DNA of 64,000 nt, taken from the NCBI RefSeq assembly GCF_014638745.1, contig NZ_BMFO01000002.1, forward strand, positions 248,001 to 312,000, written 5' to 3'. Positions 17,905 through 27,197 of the stretch are shown piece after piece (the stretch's first letter is position 1; every line of letters begins with the position of its first letter). The DNA is from Arenimonas maotaiensis (GTDB lineage Bacteria; Pseudomonadota; Gammaproteobacteria; Xanthomonadales; Xanthomonadaceae). Below the pieces are notes generated by a model, which was not told the DNA's origin, did no database searches, and saw only the letters and a program-made list of their open reading frames with translations. The position numbers were made by a program, and so were the translations under genes.

Positions 17905-18819
17905 ATGCACGCCTATTACTGTCACCACTTCGTGTTGCCGCTGCCGCCGGAGCACCGCTTCCCGATGGCCAAATACCGCCTGCTGTACGAGCGCGTGCAG
18001 GCGTCGGCCGATGCGCTTGGCATCCGTCTGCACGAACCGCCGGCGGCGGAGTTGGACGATCTACTGCGCGTGCATTGCCCGGACTACGTGGCGCGCATGC
18101 TGGACGGCCGCGCCGAGGAGCGCGAGATGCGCCGCATCGGGTTTCCCTGGTCGCCACAGATGGTGGAGCGCTCGCGGCGTTCGGCCGGCGGCACCATCCA
18201 GGCGCTGAAGCGGGCCATCGCCGAGCGCGGCGTGGCCGCCAACCTGGCCGGCGGCACCCACCACGCCGCGTATGACCGCGGCGGCGGCTATTGCGTCTTC
18301 AACGACGCCGTCATCGCCGCCCGTCACGTGCGACACCACGGCTTGGCGCGCAAGGTGCTGTTGATCGACCTCGATGTGCATCAGGGCGACGGCAGCGCCG
18401 CGCTGTGCGCCGCCGATCCGGGCGTGTTCACCTTTTCCATGCATGCCGAGAAGAACTATCCGGCGCTCAAGCCGCCGTCCGATTACGATGTGGCGCTGGC
18501 CAGCGGCACCGGCGACGAGGCCTATCTGCAGGCTTTGGATTGGCATCTGCCCCTGGTATTGAGTTTGGCCGGCGCCGATGCCGCGGTGTATCTGGCCGGT
18601 GCCGATCCCTTCGCCGGCGACCGGCTGGGGTATTTGGCGCTGAGCAAGCCCGGCTTGGCCGCGCGCGACCGCCGGGTGCTGGCGGCTCTGGCCGATGCCG
18701 GCATCCCGACCGCGGTGGTGATGGCCGGCGGCTATGCCGAAGACGTGCAGGATATCGTCGACATCCATTTCGAGACCCTTCGGCAGGCCGCGTGCTTGGC
18801 GGGAAGTTCCGTGGTCTGA
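17905..18819 (+). CDS. Histone-deacetylase-fold hydrolase
   Basis: A 304-residue zinc-dependent amidohydrolase of the arginase/deacetylase superfamily (bacterial HDAC, AcuC/acetylpolyamine amidohydrolase relatives). Motifs in order: GGTHHA near residue 114 with the tandem histidines, GYCVFNDAVIAA, and LLIDLDVHQGDGSA with the zinc-binding Asp and His. The C-terminal VVMAGGYAED supplies the glycine-rich loop. I use ATG at 17905 because the upstream part of the frame overlaps the pckG terminator. The natural substrate is not evident. No neighbours hint at polyamine or acetoin use. Confidence 0.9.
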   Translation: MHAYYCHHFVLPLPPEHRFPMAKYRLLYERVQASADALGIRLHEPPAAELDDLLRVHCPDYVARMLDGRAEEREMRRIGFPWSPQMVERSRRSAGGTIQALKRAIAERGVAANLAGGTHHAAYDRGGGYCVFNDAVIAARHVRHHGLARKVLLIDLDVHQGDGSAALCAADPGVFTFSMHAEKNYPALKPPSDYDVALASGTGDEAYLQALDWHLPLVLSLAGADAAVYLAGADPFAGDRLGYLALSKPGLAARDRRVLAALADAGIPTAVVMAGGYAEDVQDIVDIHFETLRQAACLAGSSVV

Positions 18820-19048
18820 GCAGTCCGGTACGCCTGATACCATAATGGGCGCAAATTAACGAATAAATAACGAAACTGACCGGATTGGGCTAAGTTCAAA
18901 TCTGAACGGATGCCGCCGAGGCCGTGTTTCCGGGTTTTTGATTTTCATCCATCCATATGATTTTTATAAATAATTTTATAATTTCCGGTAATTCGGGCCG
19001 TTCAGCTTTGGTGGCCTGGGATTAACGGAATTTTTTCAAGTCAAAGTG

Positions 19049-19077
19049 TTGGCATGACGTAAAAATTGCGTTAGAGT
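19049..19077 (+). promoter_or_regulatory. Sigma70-type promoter of the TonB-dependent receptor
   Basis: TTGGCA at 19049-19054 and TAGAGT at 19072-19077, spacer 17 bp. A run of Ts and As just upstream (19029-19046) could act as an UP element. Transcription would begin near 19084, just before the leader hairpin. Confidence 0.6.
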
Positions 19078-19088
19078 TGAAAGTGCCT

Positions 19089-19117
19089 GAACCCGGATTA
19101 AACATCCATCCGGGTTC
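19089..19117 (+). promoter_or_regulatory. Perfect 10-bp hairpin at the 5' end of the receptor mRNA
   Basis: GAACCCGGAT (19089-19098) pairs exactly with ATCCGGGTTC (19108-19117) around a 9-base loop. No T-run follows, so it is not a terminator. It would sit within about 5 bases of the predicted RNA start and 24 bases before the GGAGAGAG ribosome site. A 5' stabilising stem or a protein-binding site are both possible. Confidence 0.55.
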
Positions 19118-19154
19118 ACCAAAGGCTACTTTTATTAACTGGAGAGAGACAACC

Positions 19155-22094
19155 ATGTCTAATGTGACCAAGCTTTCAGACGCGATCAAGTTCGCGTTGT
19201 TTGTCGGCGCCGCATCTTCCGCCGCCACGGTTTCCGCCGTCGCCCAGGAAAGCGATGCCAAGACCCTGGACCGCGTTGAAGTGACCGGTTCGCGCATCAA
19301 GCGCGTCGATGCCGAAACCACCCAGCCGGTGGCCGTCGTTACCCGTGCCGACATCGAAAAGACCGGCCTGACCAACGTGTTCGACATCCTGAACAACATC
19401 ACGTCCTCGGACGGTTCGGGTCTGTCCACCACCACCACCCAAACCAACGGCTCTGACGGTTCGCAGCAGATCTCTCTCCGCGGCCTGGGCGCCGACCGCA
19501 CCCTGGTGCTGGTTGACGGCAAGCGTTGGGTGACCGATCTCGACGGCACCGTCGACCTGTCGACCATCCCGGTCGCCATCATCGAACGCATCGATGTGCT
19601 GAAAGACGGCGCCTCCGCCATCTACGGCTCCGACGCCATCGCCGGCGTGGTCAACATCATCACCCGCAAGAACTTCGAAGGCGCCCAAGTCGGCGTCAGC
19701 TACGGTCAAACCGAGAAAGGCGACGGCGCCCAGCGTTCGGCCGATATCACCATCGGTGCCGCCGGCGAGCGCGCTTCCGGCGTGGTTTCGATCAGCTATT
19801 CCGAGCAAAAAGAAATCATGGCCGGCGACCGCTACATCTCGAGCGAGCCGTACTACGAGTGCACCAAGTACTTCCAGGCCATCTACGGTGCCTCGGCGGT
19901 CACCACCTGCCCGTACGGCTCCGGTTCGAACGTCTGGGGCCGCTTCAACGTCGGCGGCAACAAAACCGTCGATCCGAACGCCAACCTGAGCGACGGCTAC
20001 CAGCTGGCCGACACCCGCGCCTACAACGGCTTCACCGATGCCTACAACTACTCGCCGGTCAACTACCTGCAGCAACCGGCCCAGCGTCTGAACCTGTTCG
20101 CCGCCGGCCGCTTCCAAGTGACCGACAACATCACCGCCTACACCCGCGTCAACTACACCAAGCGCTACTCGAACCAGCAGCTGGCCGAAGTGCCGGTGAC
20201 CGCCTCGGTGGCCGGTGCCAACGGTCCGCAGTGGAAAATCGGTATCAGCTCCGCGATGCCGTTCAACCCGTTCGGCGTTGACATCAACACCTGGAACCAC
20301 CGCTCCATCGCCGTCGGTCCGCGTAACCCGAGCTACGATTACGACATCTTCTCGCTGCAACTGGGCCTGGAAGGCAGCTTCGAAATCGGCGAGCGCTTCT
20401 TCTCCTGGGATCTGGCCGCCATGCGCAACGACGGTCAGTACGACTCGAAGGGCACCGGTTACCTGAACCTGCAGAACCTGAAGAACGCGGTCGGCGCCGG
20501 CGGTTACGATGCCGGTTCCAACAGCCTGTACTGCGGTGCCAGCTACGCCACCCGCATCCAAGGCTGTATCCCGTACAACGTGTTCGGTGGTCCGACCCTG
20601 GGTCTGGGTACCCAGATCAACGGCGCCGCTCCGGGCCGCACCGTGACTGCCGCCGAAGTGCAGCAGATGATCAACTACGTCAGCTACACCCAAGTCGGCA
20701 CCTCGGGCAACACCACCACCGGCTACTCGGGTAACCTGAGCGGCGACCTGTTCGAGCTGCCGGCCGGCATGATGAGCTTCGCCGTCGGTTTCGAAACCCG
20801 CCGCGACAACACCTTCGACCAACCGGACGCCCTGGTTTCCGGCGGCTTCTCCTCGGACAACTACTCCGAGCCGACCAAGGGTGAAACCAAGGTCACCGAG
20901 TACTTCGCCGAAATCACCGCGCCGCTGCTGAAGGACGTGTTCCTGGCCAAGGAACTGGAAGTCCGCGCCGCCGTGCGTCAGTCCGATTACTCGGCCCAAG
21001 GCTTCGTCGGTTCGACCTTCACCACCAACGATCCGGGTTCGCCCACCAACGCCATGTACGGCCTGAAGTGGAAGCCGGTCGATGACCTGATGGTCCGCTT
21101 CTCGATGGGCGAAAGCTTCCGCGCGCCGTCGGCGCTCGACCTGTACGGCGGCGGCGGCGAAAGCTTCCCGCAAGTGGCCGATCCGTGCCGTTCGAACGTG
21201 GCCGGCACCGCTTGGAACACCCCGGCCAACGCCGCGGCCTGTACCGCGGCCGGTCTGAGCGGCCCGGGCGGCGTGGGCGTGTTCCAAGCCAACGCGCAGA
21301 TCCGCACCTTGGTCGGCGGTGACGCCAACCTGAAGCCGGAATACGGCGACACCATGACCTACGGTTTCGTGTACAGCCCGCGCTTCATCGAAGGCCTGGA
21401 CCTGACCGTGGACTACTGGGAAGTCGACATGTTCGACCTGCAGACCACCCTGTCGGCCGGTAACGTGATGGCCCGTTGCGTGGGTACCAGCGGCTTTACC
21501 CCGGACGCCACCTTCTGCGCCAACGTCGATCGTGACGCGGCCGGTTCGGTGAACAGCGTGCGTACCGCCCGTACCAACCTGGCCCGCTACCGTGCTTCCG
21601 GTATCGACCTGGGTGCCGTGTACCGTTGGGATGCCGGCGAGTGGGGTAACTTCCGCTTCGCTCTGGACACCAGCTGGATGGAGAACGCCCAGTCGTTCAA
21701 CAGCACTAGCGGCACCTGGAACAGCAGCGAAGTCGGCACCTACACCGGTGCCCCGACCTTCGAATACCGCAACGTCGCGACCATCGACTGGAGCAAAGGT
21801 GACTTCAACGTCCGTTGGACCACCCGTACGATGTCCAACATCTACGAAAGCTGCTTCCTGTACTGCAACGACTACGACGGTTCGGGCCGCAACAACTCGG
21901 GCTTCTATGCCGTTCACGACCTGAACGTCAGCTGGAACGCTCCGTGGGATGCCCGCATCTCGGCCGGTGCCCGCAACCTGTTCGGCAAAGAACCGCCGAT
22001 CTTCACCAACAACACCTTCGCCCACAGCTTCGATGCGGCTTACGATCTGCCGGGCGGCGCCTACTGGTACATGCAGTACCGTCAGGATTTCTGA
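19155..22094 (+). CDS. TonB-dependent outer-membrane receptor
   Basis: A 979-residue outer-membrane transporter. A signal peptide (about residues 1-31, ending SAVAQ) is followed by a TonB-box-like segment TLDRVEVTGSRIKR, a plug domain with SLRGLGADRTLVLVDGKRW and IERIDVLKDGASAIYGSDAI, and a long beta-barrel ending in aromatic F. The start is the ATG after GGAGAGAG at 19141-19148. The receptor class with GSRIKR openings is expanded in Xanthomonadales and takes up polymers, peptides or iron chelates; I cannot tell which. Cysteine pairs occur in extracellular loops. It stands alone between its own promoter and terminator. Confidence 0.95.
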   Translation: MSNVTKLSDAIKFALFVGAASSAATVSAVAQESDAKTLDRVEVTGSRIKRVDAETTQPVAVVTRADIEKTGLTNVFDILNNITSSDGSGLSTTTTQTNGSDGSQQISLRGLGADRTLVLVDGKRWVTDLDGTVDLSTIPVAIIERIDVLKDGASAIYGSDAIAGVVNIITRKNFEGAQVGVSYGQTEKGDGAQRSADITIGAAGERASGVVSISYSEQKEIMAGDRYISSEPYYECTKYFQAIYGASAVTTCPYGSGSNVWGRFNVGGNKTVDPNANLSDGYQLADTRAYNGFTDAYNYSPVNYLQQPAQRLNLFAAGRFQVTDNITAYTRVNYTKRYSNQQLAEVPVTASVAGANGPQWKIGISSAMPFNPFGVDINTWNHRSIAVGPRNPSYDYDIFSLQLGLEGSFEIGERFFSWDLAAMRNDGQYDSKGTGYLNLQNLKNAVGAGGYDAGSNSLYCGASYATRIQGCIPYNVFGGPTLGLGTQINGAAPGRTVTAAEVQQMINYVSYTQVGTSGNTTTGYSGNLSGDLFELPAGMMSFAVGFETRRDNTFDQPDALVSGGFSSDNYSEPTKGETKVTEYFAEITAPLLKDVFLAKELEVRAAVRQSDYSAQGFVGSTFTTNDPGSPTNAMYGLKWKPVDDLMVRFSMGESFRAPSALDLYGGGGESFPQVADPCRSNVAGTAWNTPANAAACTAAGLSGPGGVGVFQANAQIRTLVGGDANLKPEYGDTMTYGFVYSPRFIEGLDLTVDYWEVDMFDLQTTLSAGNVMARCVGTSGFTPDATFCANVDRDAAGSVNSVRTARTNLARYRASGIDLGAVYRWDAGEWGNFRFALDTSWMENAQSFNSTSGTWNSSEVGTYTGAPTFEYRNVATIDWSKGDFNVRWTTRTMSNIYESCFLYCNDYDGSGRNNSGFYAVHDLNVSWNAPWDARISAGARNLFGKEPPIFTNNTFAHSFDAAYDLPGGAYWYMQYRQDF

Positions 22095-22121
22095 TAAAGC
22101 AACACCAATTGCTGTACTCGA

Positions 22122-22149
22122 CCGCCGGCGCAAGCCGGCGGTTTTTTTT
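22122..22149 (+). terminator. Rho-independent terminator of the receptor gene
   Basis: Stem CCGCCGGC, loop GCAA, stem GCCGGCGG, then eight Ts. It lies 27 bp after the receptor stop codon. Confidence 0.95.
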
Positions 22150-22171
22150 CGCCCTGCGGAATGCAGGCGAT

Positions 22172-22193
22172 AAAAAACGGACCGTAGTCCGTT
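22172..22193 (-). terminator. Rho-independent terminator of the convergent exported-protein gene
   Basis: Read on the minus strand: AACGGAC, four-base loop, GTCCGTT, continuing into a run of Ts. It follows the stop of the gene at 22221-23111 by about 28 bp and faces the terminator of the receptor gene. Confidence 0.85.
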
Positions 22194-22220
22194 GCTCCGG
22201 CTCCCGAATGGCTACGTACG

Positions 22221-23111
22221 CTATAAGTCGATCTCAACGCGCACGTACGGCCTCACCCCGTCGATGCGCTGGTCGGTGATCGGCGCCACGCTGGCGCTGT
22301 CCAGCGAGCTGCGGCCCTGGCTCAGCAGGCCTTCCGCGCCGACCGAGACCTTGCCTTTCCACGGCGTCTTCCAGCTGACGCCGGCGCCGATCGACTGCAG
22401 ATTGGAATCCTGGCCCGGGATGGTGACCACGTTGCCGACCACTTCGCCGGAAATCGCGCGTTCGCGCGCGGGAATCTCCAACACGTCGCGATCCCATTCG
22501 GTCGGCACGCCTTTCGGGAACTGCGAAGCCGGAATCAACTTGGCGCGGCTCAGGTTGCCGTTGATCGAGACCCAGCCTTCGCTGGCCTTCGGCGTCGGCG
22601 CGATGCGTCCGCCGGAGGTGCTGAACGTGTCGAATTCGGTGGCGAGCAGTCGGCGTTGGGAGGACGAAATGCCGATCAGCCCGAGCTCGGCGGCGCCGCT
22701 CTTGCGTTGCAGCATGGCCTGCGTTTCCAGTCCAGGACTGTTGATGGCCGGATAGCGGGTCGATTTCTTGCCGAGCTGGCAGGTGTCGAGCAGCGCCAGC
22801 TGGTTGAAGGCGTTGCTTTGCCCGGCGCAGAAAATCGCCATGCCGCTGTCCAGGTTGACGGCTTTGCCGGTCTGTCCGCCCGCCGCCTGCTTCTGCGCGC
22901 CGCGCGCCCGCACCCAAGGGCGCCCCGGCGTTGCCTGCTCCAGCACCAACAGGGCCTCAATCTGGCCGCTGTGCACGTTCCAGACCGGAATCAGGGTCGG
23001 CGTGGTGTTGGGTTTGAGCATCTGCGGGGTTGAATTCTGGCCCGACGCCGCGGGCGCACCGCCGAGGGCGGCTGCAATCAGCAGGGGCAGGATGCGTCTC
23101 ATGCAGGCCAT
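22221..23111 (-). CDS. Unrecognised exported protein
   Basis: A 296-residue protein I cannot assign. A signal peptide is clear: MACMRR, hydrophobic ILPLLIAAALGGAPA, cleavage near ASG-Q. The mature part has two cysteines (AIFCAGQSN and LLDTCQLGKK). The C-terminal third alternates hydrophobic and polar residues (VSVGAEGLLSQGRS, PYVRVEIDL) and may form beta strands, as in small outer-membrane barrels; the last residue is L rather than F. I use the ATG at 23109-23111 because AGGAGA precedes it by 8 bases. It has its own terminator. Neighbours (the receptor, hslO) give no clear hint of function. Confidence 0.8.
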   Translation of the reverse strand: MACMRRILPLLIAAALGGAPAASGQNSTPQMLKPNTTPTLIPVWNVHSGQIEALLVLEQATPGRPWVRARGAQKQAAGGQTGKAVNLDSGMAIFCAGQSNAFNQLALLDTCQLGKKSTRYPAINSPGLETQAMLQRKSGAAELGLIGISSSQRRLLATEFDTFSTSGGRIAPTPKASEGWVSINGNLSRAKLIPASQFPKGVPTEWDRDVLEIPARERAISGEVVGNVVTIPGQDSNLQSIGAGVSWKTPWKGKVSVGAEGLLSQGRSSLDSASVAPITDQRIDGVRPYVRVEIDL

Positions 23112-23161
23112 TGTAGTCTCCTGCCGGTTGGACAGCAAAAGCGCAGTCGGGTTCCGCCCGT

Positions 23162-24052
23162 TCAGTGCAGGCGGCTGGAACCCGGCGCCGAAGGCTTGGG
23201 CCAGAACAGGGACAGGCCTTCCTCGGCGCTGAATTGGTAAGTCTGGCCGCAGAAATCACAGTGCACGGTGATTCCGTCGTTTTCCGCCACGGCCTCGGCG
23301 ATTTCGGCTTCACCCAGGCTGATCAGCGCGTTCTCGACCCGTTCGCGGGTGCAGGAGCAGGCGAAGGCCAGCGCTTTGCTTTCCAGCACGCGCACCGTCT
23401 CCTCGTGGAACAGCCGGTACAGCACCTCTTCCGGCGACAGATCGAACAGCTCGTCGGCGGTCAGGGTGTCCAGCAGCATCTGCACCCGGGTCCAGTCGTC
23501 TTCCGAGCGCGCGGACTCCGGCAACTGCTGGATCAGCAGGCCGGCGGCGCGATCGCCGCGGTTGAACAACAGGATGCGCGTGGGCAGCTGTTCGGATTGC
23601 CGGAAATAGCCCTCGAAGGCCGAGGCCAGCGAATCCGCTTCGAGGCCGACCAGCCCCTGGTAGCGTTGCGGTTCGCGTCCGACCAGCGCTTCGTTCTCGA
23701 TGGTGATGGCCAGCATGGCTTTGTCGCCCAGCGCCGAGAGCGGCAGGTCGTCCGGCACCGGCGGGTCGAAGTGGGCGATGCCGCGCACGGTGCCCTCGGT
23801 GGTGCACTCGGCGAACAGGCGGCGAATCGGCGCCTCGCCGCGCAGCTGGATCGACAGCCGGCCGTTGATCTTGACGGTGGCGGTGAACAGGGCCGAGGCC
23901 ACCGTGCATTGCGCCAGATAGGCGGCCACCGCCGGCGGGTACTCGACGCGTTCGGCGATGCTGCGCCAGGCCGGCCCCAGATGCACGAGGGCGCCGCGCA
24001 CATCGGCGCGTTCAAGCAGGAAACGGGTCAGGCTGTCGTCGGAAGGGGGCAT
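23162..24052 (-). CDS. hslO: Redox-regulated chaperone Hsp33
   Basis: Holdase chaperone switched on by oxidation: four cysteines release zinc and form disulfides, exposing the binding surface. The 296-residue protein has the CxC pair in [18 protein letters not shown] and the CxxC pair in [12 protein letters not shown], exactly the Hsp33 zinc centre. The N-terminal domain carries [13 protein letters not shown]. The gene lies upstream of the exported-protein gene with a 50-bp gap and is divergent from mtgA across 69 bp. Confidence 0.96.
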   Translation of the reverse strand: MPPSDDSLTRFLLERADVRGALVHLGPAWRSIAERVEYPPAVAAYLAQCTVASALFTATVKINGRLSIQLRGEAPIRRLFAECTTEGTVRGIAHFDPPVPDDLPLSALGDKAMLAITIENEALVGREPQRYQGLVGLEADSLASAFEGYFRQSEQLPTRILLFNRGDRAAGLLIQQLPESARSEDDWTRVQMLLDTLTADELFDLSPEEVLYRLFHEETVRVLESKALAFACSCTRERVENALISLGEAEIAEAVAENDGITVHCDFCGQTYQFSAEEGLSLFWPKPSAPGSSRLH

Positions 24053-24121
24053 TCGGTCTCCGCATCACAAGGCGGTTTGGTTACACTAGGGCATATTTTA
24101 CGCGCAAACACGGGGATCGGA

Positions 24122-24847
24122 TTGGCTCGCAGGACGAAGACGCGGCGTTGGCTGAAGCGGCTGTTCATCGGCTTGCCCTTGGCGTTCACATTGCTGACTG
24201 TAGCCCAGGTGCTGGTGCTCCGGTGGCTGGATCCGCCGGCCACCAGCTTCATGGCCGGCCGACAGCTGTCGGTGCTGCTAGGCGATGACGAGCGCAGCCT
24301 GCGCCTCGATTACCGCTGGCGCAATCTGGAGCGCATCTCGCCGCAATTGCCGCTGGCCGTGGTGGCCGCCGAAGACCAGCGCTTTCCCGCGCATCACGGG
24401 TTCGACCTGGAAGCCATGAAAAAGGCCTATCACGGCAACCAGCGCGGCCGCAAAATCCGCGGCGGCAGCACCATCAGCCAGCAGTTGGCCAAGAACCTGT
24501 TCCTGTGGAGCGGACGCAGCTACCTGCGCAAGGGGCTGGAAGCCTGGTACACCTTCTGGATCGAACTGCTGTGGCCGAAGCGGCGCATCCTCGAGGTCTA
24601 CGTCAATGTGGTCGAATTCGGCGACGGCGTGTACGGCGTCGAAGCGGCGGCCCAACGCTATTTCGGCAAGCCGGCCGTGCGCCTGAGCCGTAGCGAGGCG
24701 GCGCGGCTGGCGGCGGTGCTGCCCAGCCCGCGGAAATACAGCGCGCGCAAGCCCGGTCCGTATGTGCAGCGGCGGGCGCGGGCGATCGAGCGCCAGATGC
24801 GCGGTTTGGGCGGAACCTCGTATCTGAGCGGCTGTTGCCGCGAGTGA
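24122..24847 (+). CDS. mtgA: Monofunctional peptidoglycan transglycosylase
   Basis: Polymerises lipid II into glycan strands in the periplasm, anchored by one membrane segment. The GT51 motifs are present: [15 protein letters not shown] (catalytic Glu), [17 protein letters not shown] and [17 protein letters not shown]. The frame is open for about 320 codons upstream, but only antisense to hslO. No ATG suits the family length, so I choose TTG at 24122, with GGGGA 9 bases upstream, giving 241 residues (E. coli MtgA has 242) and an N-terminus [13 protein letters not shown] before the membrane helix. The stop is directly adjacent to the end of convergent trhA. Confidence 0.92.
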   Translation: MARRTKTRRWLKRLFIGLPLAFTLLTVAQVLVLRWLDPPATSFMAGRQLSVLLGDDERSLRLDYRWRNLERISPQLPLAVVAAEDQRFPAHHGFDLEAMKKAYHGNQRGRKIRGGSTISQQLAKNLFLWSGRSYLRKGLEAWYTFWIELLWPKRRILEVYVNVVEFGDGVYGVEAAAQRYFGKPAVRLSRSEAARLAAVLPSPRKYSARKPGPYVQRRARAIERQMRGLGGTSYLSGCCRE

Positions 24848-25477
24848 TCACAGCACCAAGTAGCTGATCGCCACGAAGTGGCTGGCGCTGCCGGCCAGCA
24901 CGAAACCGTGCCAGATCGCGTGGTTGTGGCGCAGACGCTCCCACAGATAGAACACGGTACCGAGACTGTAGAACAGGCCGCCGATGCCGAGCCAGACCAG
25001 TTCGGTTGTGCCGACATGGCGCAGCATCGGGCCGGCGGCGAACACCACCAGCCAGCCCATGGCCAGATAGACCAGCGTCGACAGCAGCTCGAAGCGGCCG
25101 GTGAAGAACAGCTTGAACACGATGCCGGCCGCGGCCAACGTCCAGATGGTGCCGAACAGCAGCCAGCCGCCGTCGCCGCGCAGCGCGATCAGCGCGAAGG
25201 GCGTGTAGCTGCCGGCGATGAGCACATAGATCATGCAGTGGTCGAGGACCTTCAGCCGGCCTTTGGCCTTCGGCTCATGCACCGCATGGTAGAGGGTGGA
25301 GGCGGTGTACAGGCCGATCAGCGACAGCGAGAACACGATGGCGCCGGTCAGCTGCCAGCCGTTGCCGTACAGCGAGGCGAGGGTGACCAGCACGGCGCCG
25401 CCGATCAGGCTCAGCACGGCGCCCGCACCGTGGGTCAGGGCGTTCCAGAACTCGGCGCGCAGGTGTTCGGCGTTCAT
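24848..25477 (-). CDS. trhA: PAQR / hemolysin III family membrane protein
   Basis: A 209-residue inner-membrane protein with seven hydrophobic segments. The PAQR core residues are visible: EFWNALTHGAGAV near residue 10, SLIGLYTASTLYHAVHE in the second segment and HNHAIWHGFVLAGSASHF at the end, together supplying the Ser and His residues of the metal site. Bacterial TrhA proteins are linked to membrane-lipid homeostasis; the older name hemolysin III is poorly supported. The gene lies 36 bp after prfC on the same strand. Confidence 0.9.
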   Translation of the reverse strand: MNAEHLRAEFWNALTHGAGAVLSLIGGAVLVTLASLYGNGWQLTGAIVFSLSLIGLYTASTLYHAVHEPKAKGRLKVLDHCMIYVLIAGSYTPFALIALRGDGGWLLFGTIWTLAAAGIVFKLFFTGRFELLSTLVYLAMGWLVVFAAGPMLRHVGTTELVWLGIGGLFYSLGTVFYLWERLRHNHAIWHGFVLAGSASHFVAISYLVL

Positions 25478-25513
25478 GGCGTCATCCTCGCACGGCCGGT
25501 CTGGAGCATTTGC

Positions 25514-27121
25514 TCAATCCAGGGCCGCGGCGTGCGCGTGCTCGCGGGTGGCCAGGAACTCGATGTCCGGCCAGCGTTCCTGGGTCAGCTGCAGGTTGAC
25601 CCGGGTCGGCGCGATGTAGACCAGTTCGCCGGCGGCGTCGATGGCCAGGTTCTGCGCGGCCTTCTCGCGGAATTCCTCGAGTTTGCGGGCGTCCTTGCAG
25701 CGTACCCAGCGTGCGGTGCTGATCGAAATCGGCTCGAACGTGGCGTCGACCGAATACTCGTCCTTCAGCCGGTAGGCGACCACGTCGAACTGCAGGGTGC
25801 CGACCGCGCCGAGGATCAGGTCGTTGCTCATCAGCGGCCGGAAGAACTGGGTGGCGCCTTCCTCCGACAGCTGCGCCAGGCCCTTCTGCAGTTGCTTCAG
25901 CTTCAGCGGGTCGCGCAGGCGCGCGCGGCGGAACAGTTCCGGGGCGAAGTTCGGGATGCCGGTGAAGCTGATCGCCTCGCCGGCGGTGAAGGTGTCGCCG
26001 ATCGAGATGGTGCCGTGGTTATGCAGGCCGATGACGTCGCCGGGGTAGGCGGTCTCGACGTGTTCGCGGTCCGAGGCCATGAAGGTCAGCGCGTTGGCCA
26101 GCTTCACCTCCTTGCCGCTGCGCACATGGAACGCCTTCATGCCGGCGTCGAAGCGTCCGGAGCAGACGCGCAGGAACGCCACGCGGTCGCGGTGCTGCGG
26201 GTCCATGTTGGCCTGGATCTTGAACACGAAGCCGGAGAACGCCTCTTCCTGCGGCGAGACCTCGCGCGCGGTGGTGGCGCGCGGCTTCGGCGCCGGCGCA
26301 TGCTCCACGAAGAAATCCAGCAGCAGCTGCACGCCGAAGTTGTTGACCGCCGAACCGAAGAACACCGGCGTCTGCCGGCCGGCCAGGTATTCGGCCTGGT
26401 CGAACGGATGCGAGGCGCCCTCGACCAGTTCCAGCTCGTCGCGCAGTTCGGCCAGCATCGGCGCGCCGATGCGCTCGGCCAGCGCCGGGTCGTCGAGCGA
26501 GGCGAAGATGGTGGAGTCCTGGCGGGTGAAGTTGCGGCCGGGTTCGAACAGATGCACTTCGCCGGTCAGCAGGTGCACCACGCCCTTCAGGCGCTGGCCC
26601 ATGCCGATCGGCCAGATCACCGGTGCGCATTGGATGCCGAGCACCGATTCGACCTCGTCCAGCAGCTCGATCGGCGAGCGGCCCTCGCGGTCGAGCTTGT
26701 TGATGAAGGTCATGATCGGCGTGTCGCGCAGGCGGCAGACCTCCATCAGCTTGATGGTGCGTTCCTCCACGCCCTTGGCTACGTCGATCACCATCAGCGC
26801 CGAGTCGACCGCGGTCAGCACGCGGTAGGTGTCCTCGCCGAAGTCGGCGTGGCCGGGGGTGTCGAGCAGGTTGACGATGCGGCCCTCGTACGGGAACTGC
26901 ATCACCGAGCTGGTGACCGAAATGCCGCGCTCCTTCTCCAACGCCATCCAGTCCGAGGTGGCGTGCCGGGCGGCCTTGCGGCCTTTCACCGAGCCGGCCA
27001 TCTGGATGGCGCCGCCGAACAGTAGCAGTTTTTCGGTCAGGGTGGTCTTGCCGGCGTCGGGGTGCGAGACGATGGCGAACGTGCGACGGCGTGCCGTCTG
27101 CAGGGCGTGTTCGGAGCTCAT
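25514..27121 (-). CDS. prfC: Peptide chain release factor 3
   Basis: GTPase that removes RF1/RF2 from the ribosome after termination. The 535-residue protein has the G-domain motifs [15 protein letters not shown] (G1), [12 protein letters not shown] (G2), [14 protein letters not shown] (G3) and [10 protein letters not shown] (G4), in RF3-type sequence context, then the RF3 C-terminal domain. The frame starts with a TTG at 27145, but a TATAAT box sits at 27152-27157, so transcription would begin about there; the ATG at 27119-27121 ([19 protein letters not shown]) is therefore the better start. Confidence 0.96.
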   Translation of the reverse strand: MSSEHALQTARRRTFAIVSHPDAGKTTLTEKLLLFGGAIQMAGSVKGRKAARHATSDWMALEKERGISVTSSVMQFPYEGRIVNLLDTPGHADFGEDTYRVLTAVDSALMVIDVAKGVEERTIKLMEVCRLRDTPIMTFINKLDREGRSPIELLDEVESVLGIQCAPVIWPIGMGQRLKGVVHLLTGEVHLFEPGRNFTRQDSTIFASLDDPALAERIGAPMLAELRDELELVEGASHPFDQAEYLAGRQTPVFFGSAVNNFGVQLLLDFFVEHAPAPKPRATTAREVSPQEEAFSGFVFKIQANMDPQHRDRVAFLRVCSGRFDAGMKAFHVRSGKEVKLANALTFMASDREHVETAYPGDVIGLHNHGTISIGDTFTAGEAISFTGIPNFAPELFRRARLRDPLKLKQLQKGLAQLSEEGATQFFRPLMSNDLILGAVGTLQFDVVAYRLKDEYSVDATFEPISISTARWVRCKDARKLEEFREKAAQNLAIDAAGELVYIAPTRVNLQLTQERWPDIEFLATREHAHAAALD

Positions 27122-27151
27122 GGGGCGTTTTGCCTGAAAAATCAACGCGTA

Positions 27152-27157
27152 ATTATA
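27152..27157 (-). promoter_or_regulatory. Consensus -10 box upstream of prfC
   Basis: A perfect TATAAT on the minus strand, 30 bp before the prfC ATG. No convincing -35 is visible in the GC-rich stretch further upstream. It supports the ATG at 27121 as the start. Confidence 0.5.
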
Positions 27158-27197
27158 GCATCGCGGGGCGGGCCCGCCCGCCGGCGGCGCTTGCCGT

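Larger units (their letters stand above)
18820..19154. other. 335-bp AT-rich intergenic region upstream of the TonB-dependent receptor
   Basis: No gene is visible. It is much richer in A+T than its surroundings, especially around 18938-18990. It contains an inverted repeat GTTCA-N4-TGAAC (18894-18907), a good promoter (19049-19077) and a 5'-leader hairpin (19089-19117), all pointing to control of the receptor gene. Confidence 0.7.

Noticed and set aside
19176-22133. A 985-codon minus-strand open frame
   Set aside because: Antisense to the TonB-dependent receptor, which has clear motifs; long antisense frames are expected in GC-rich genes.
27165-27190. GC-rich palindrome GGGCGGGCCCGCCC between prfC and the M23 gene
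   Set aside because: No T-run on either strand and high local GC make chance likely; not reported as a terminator.
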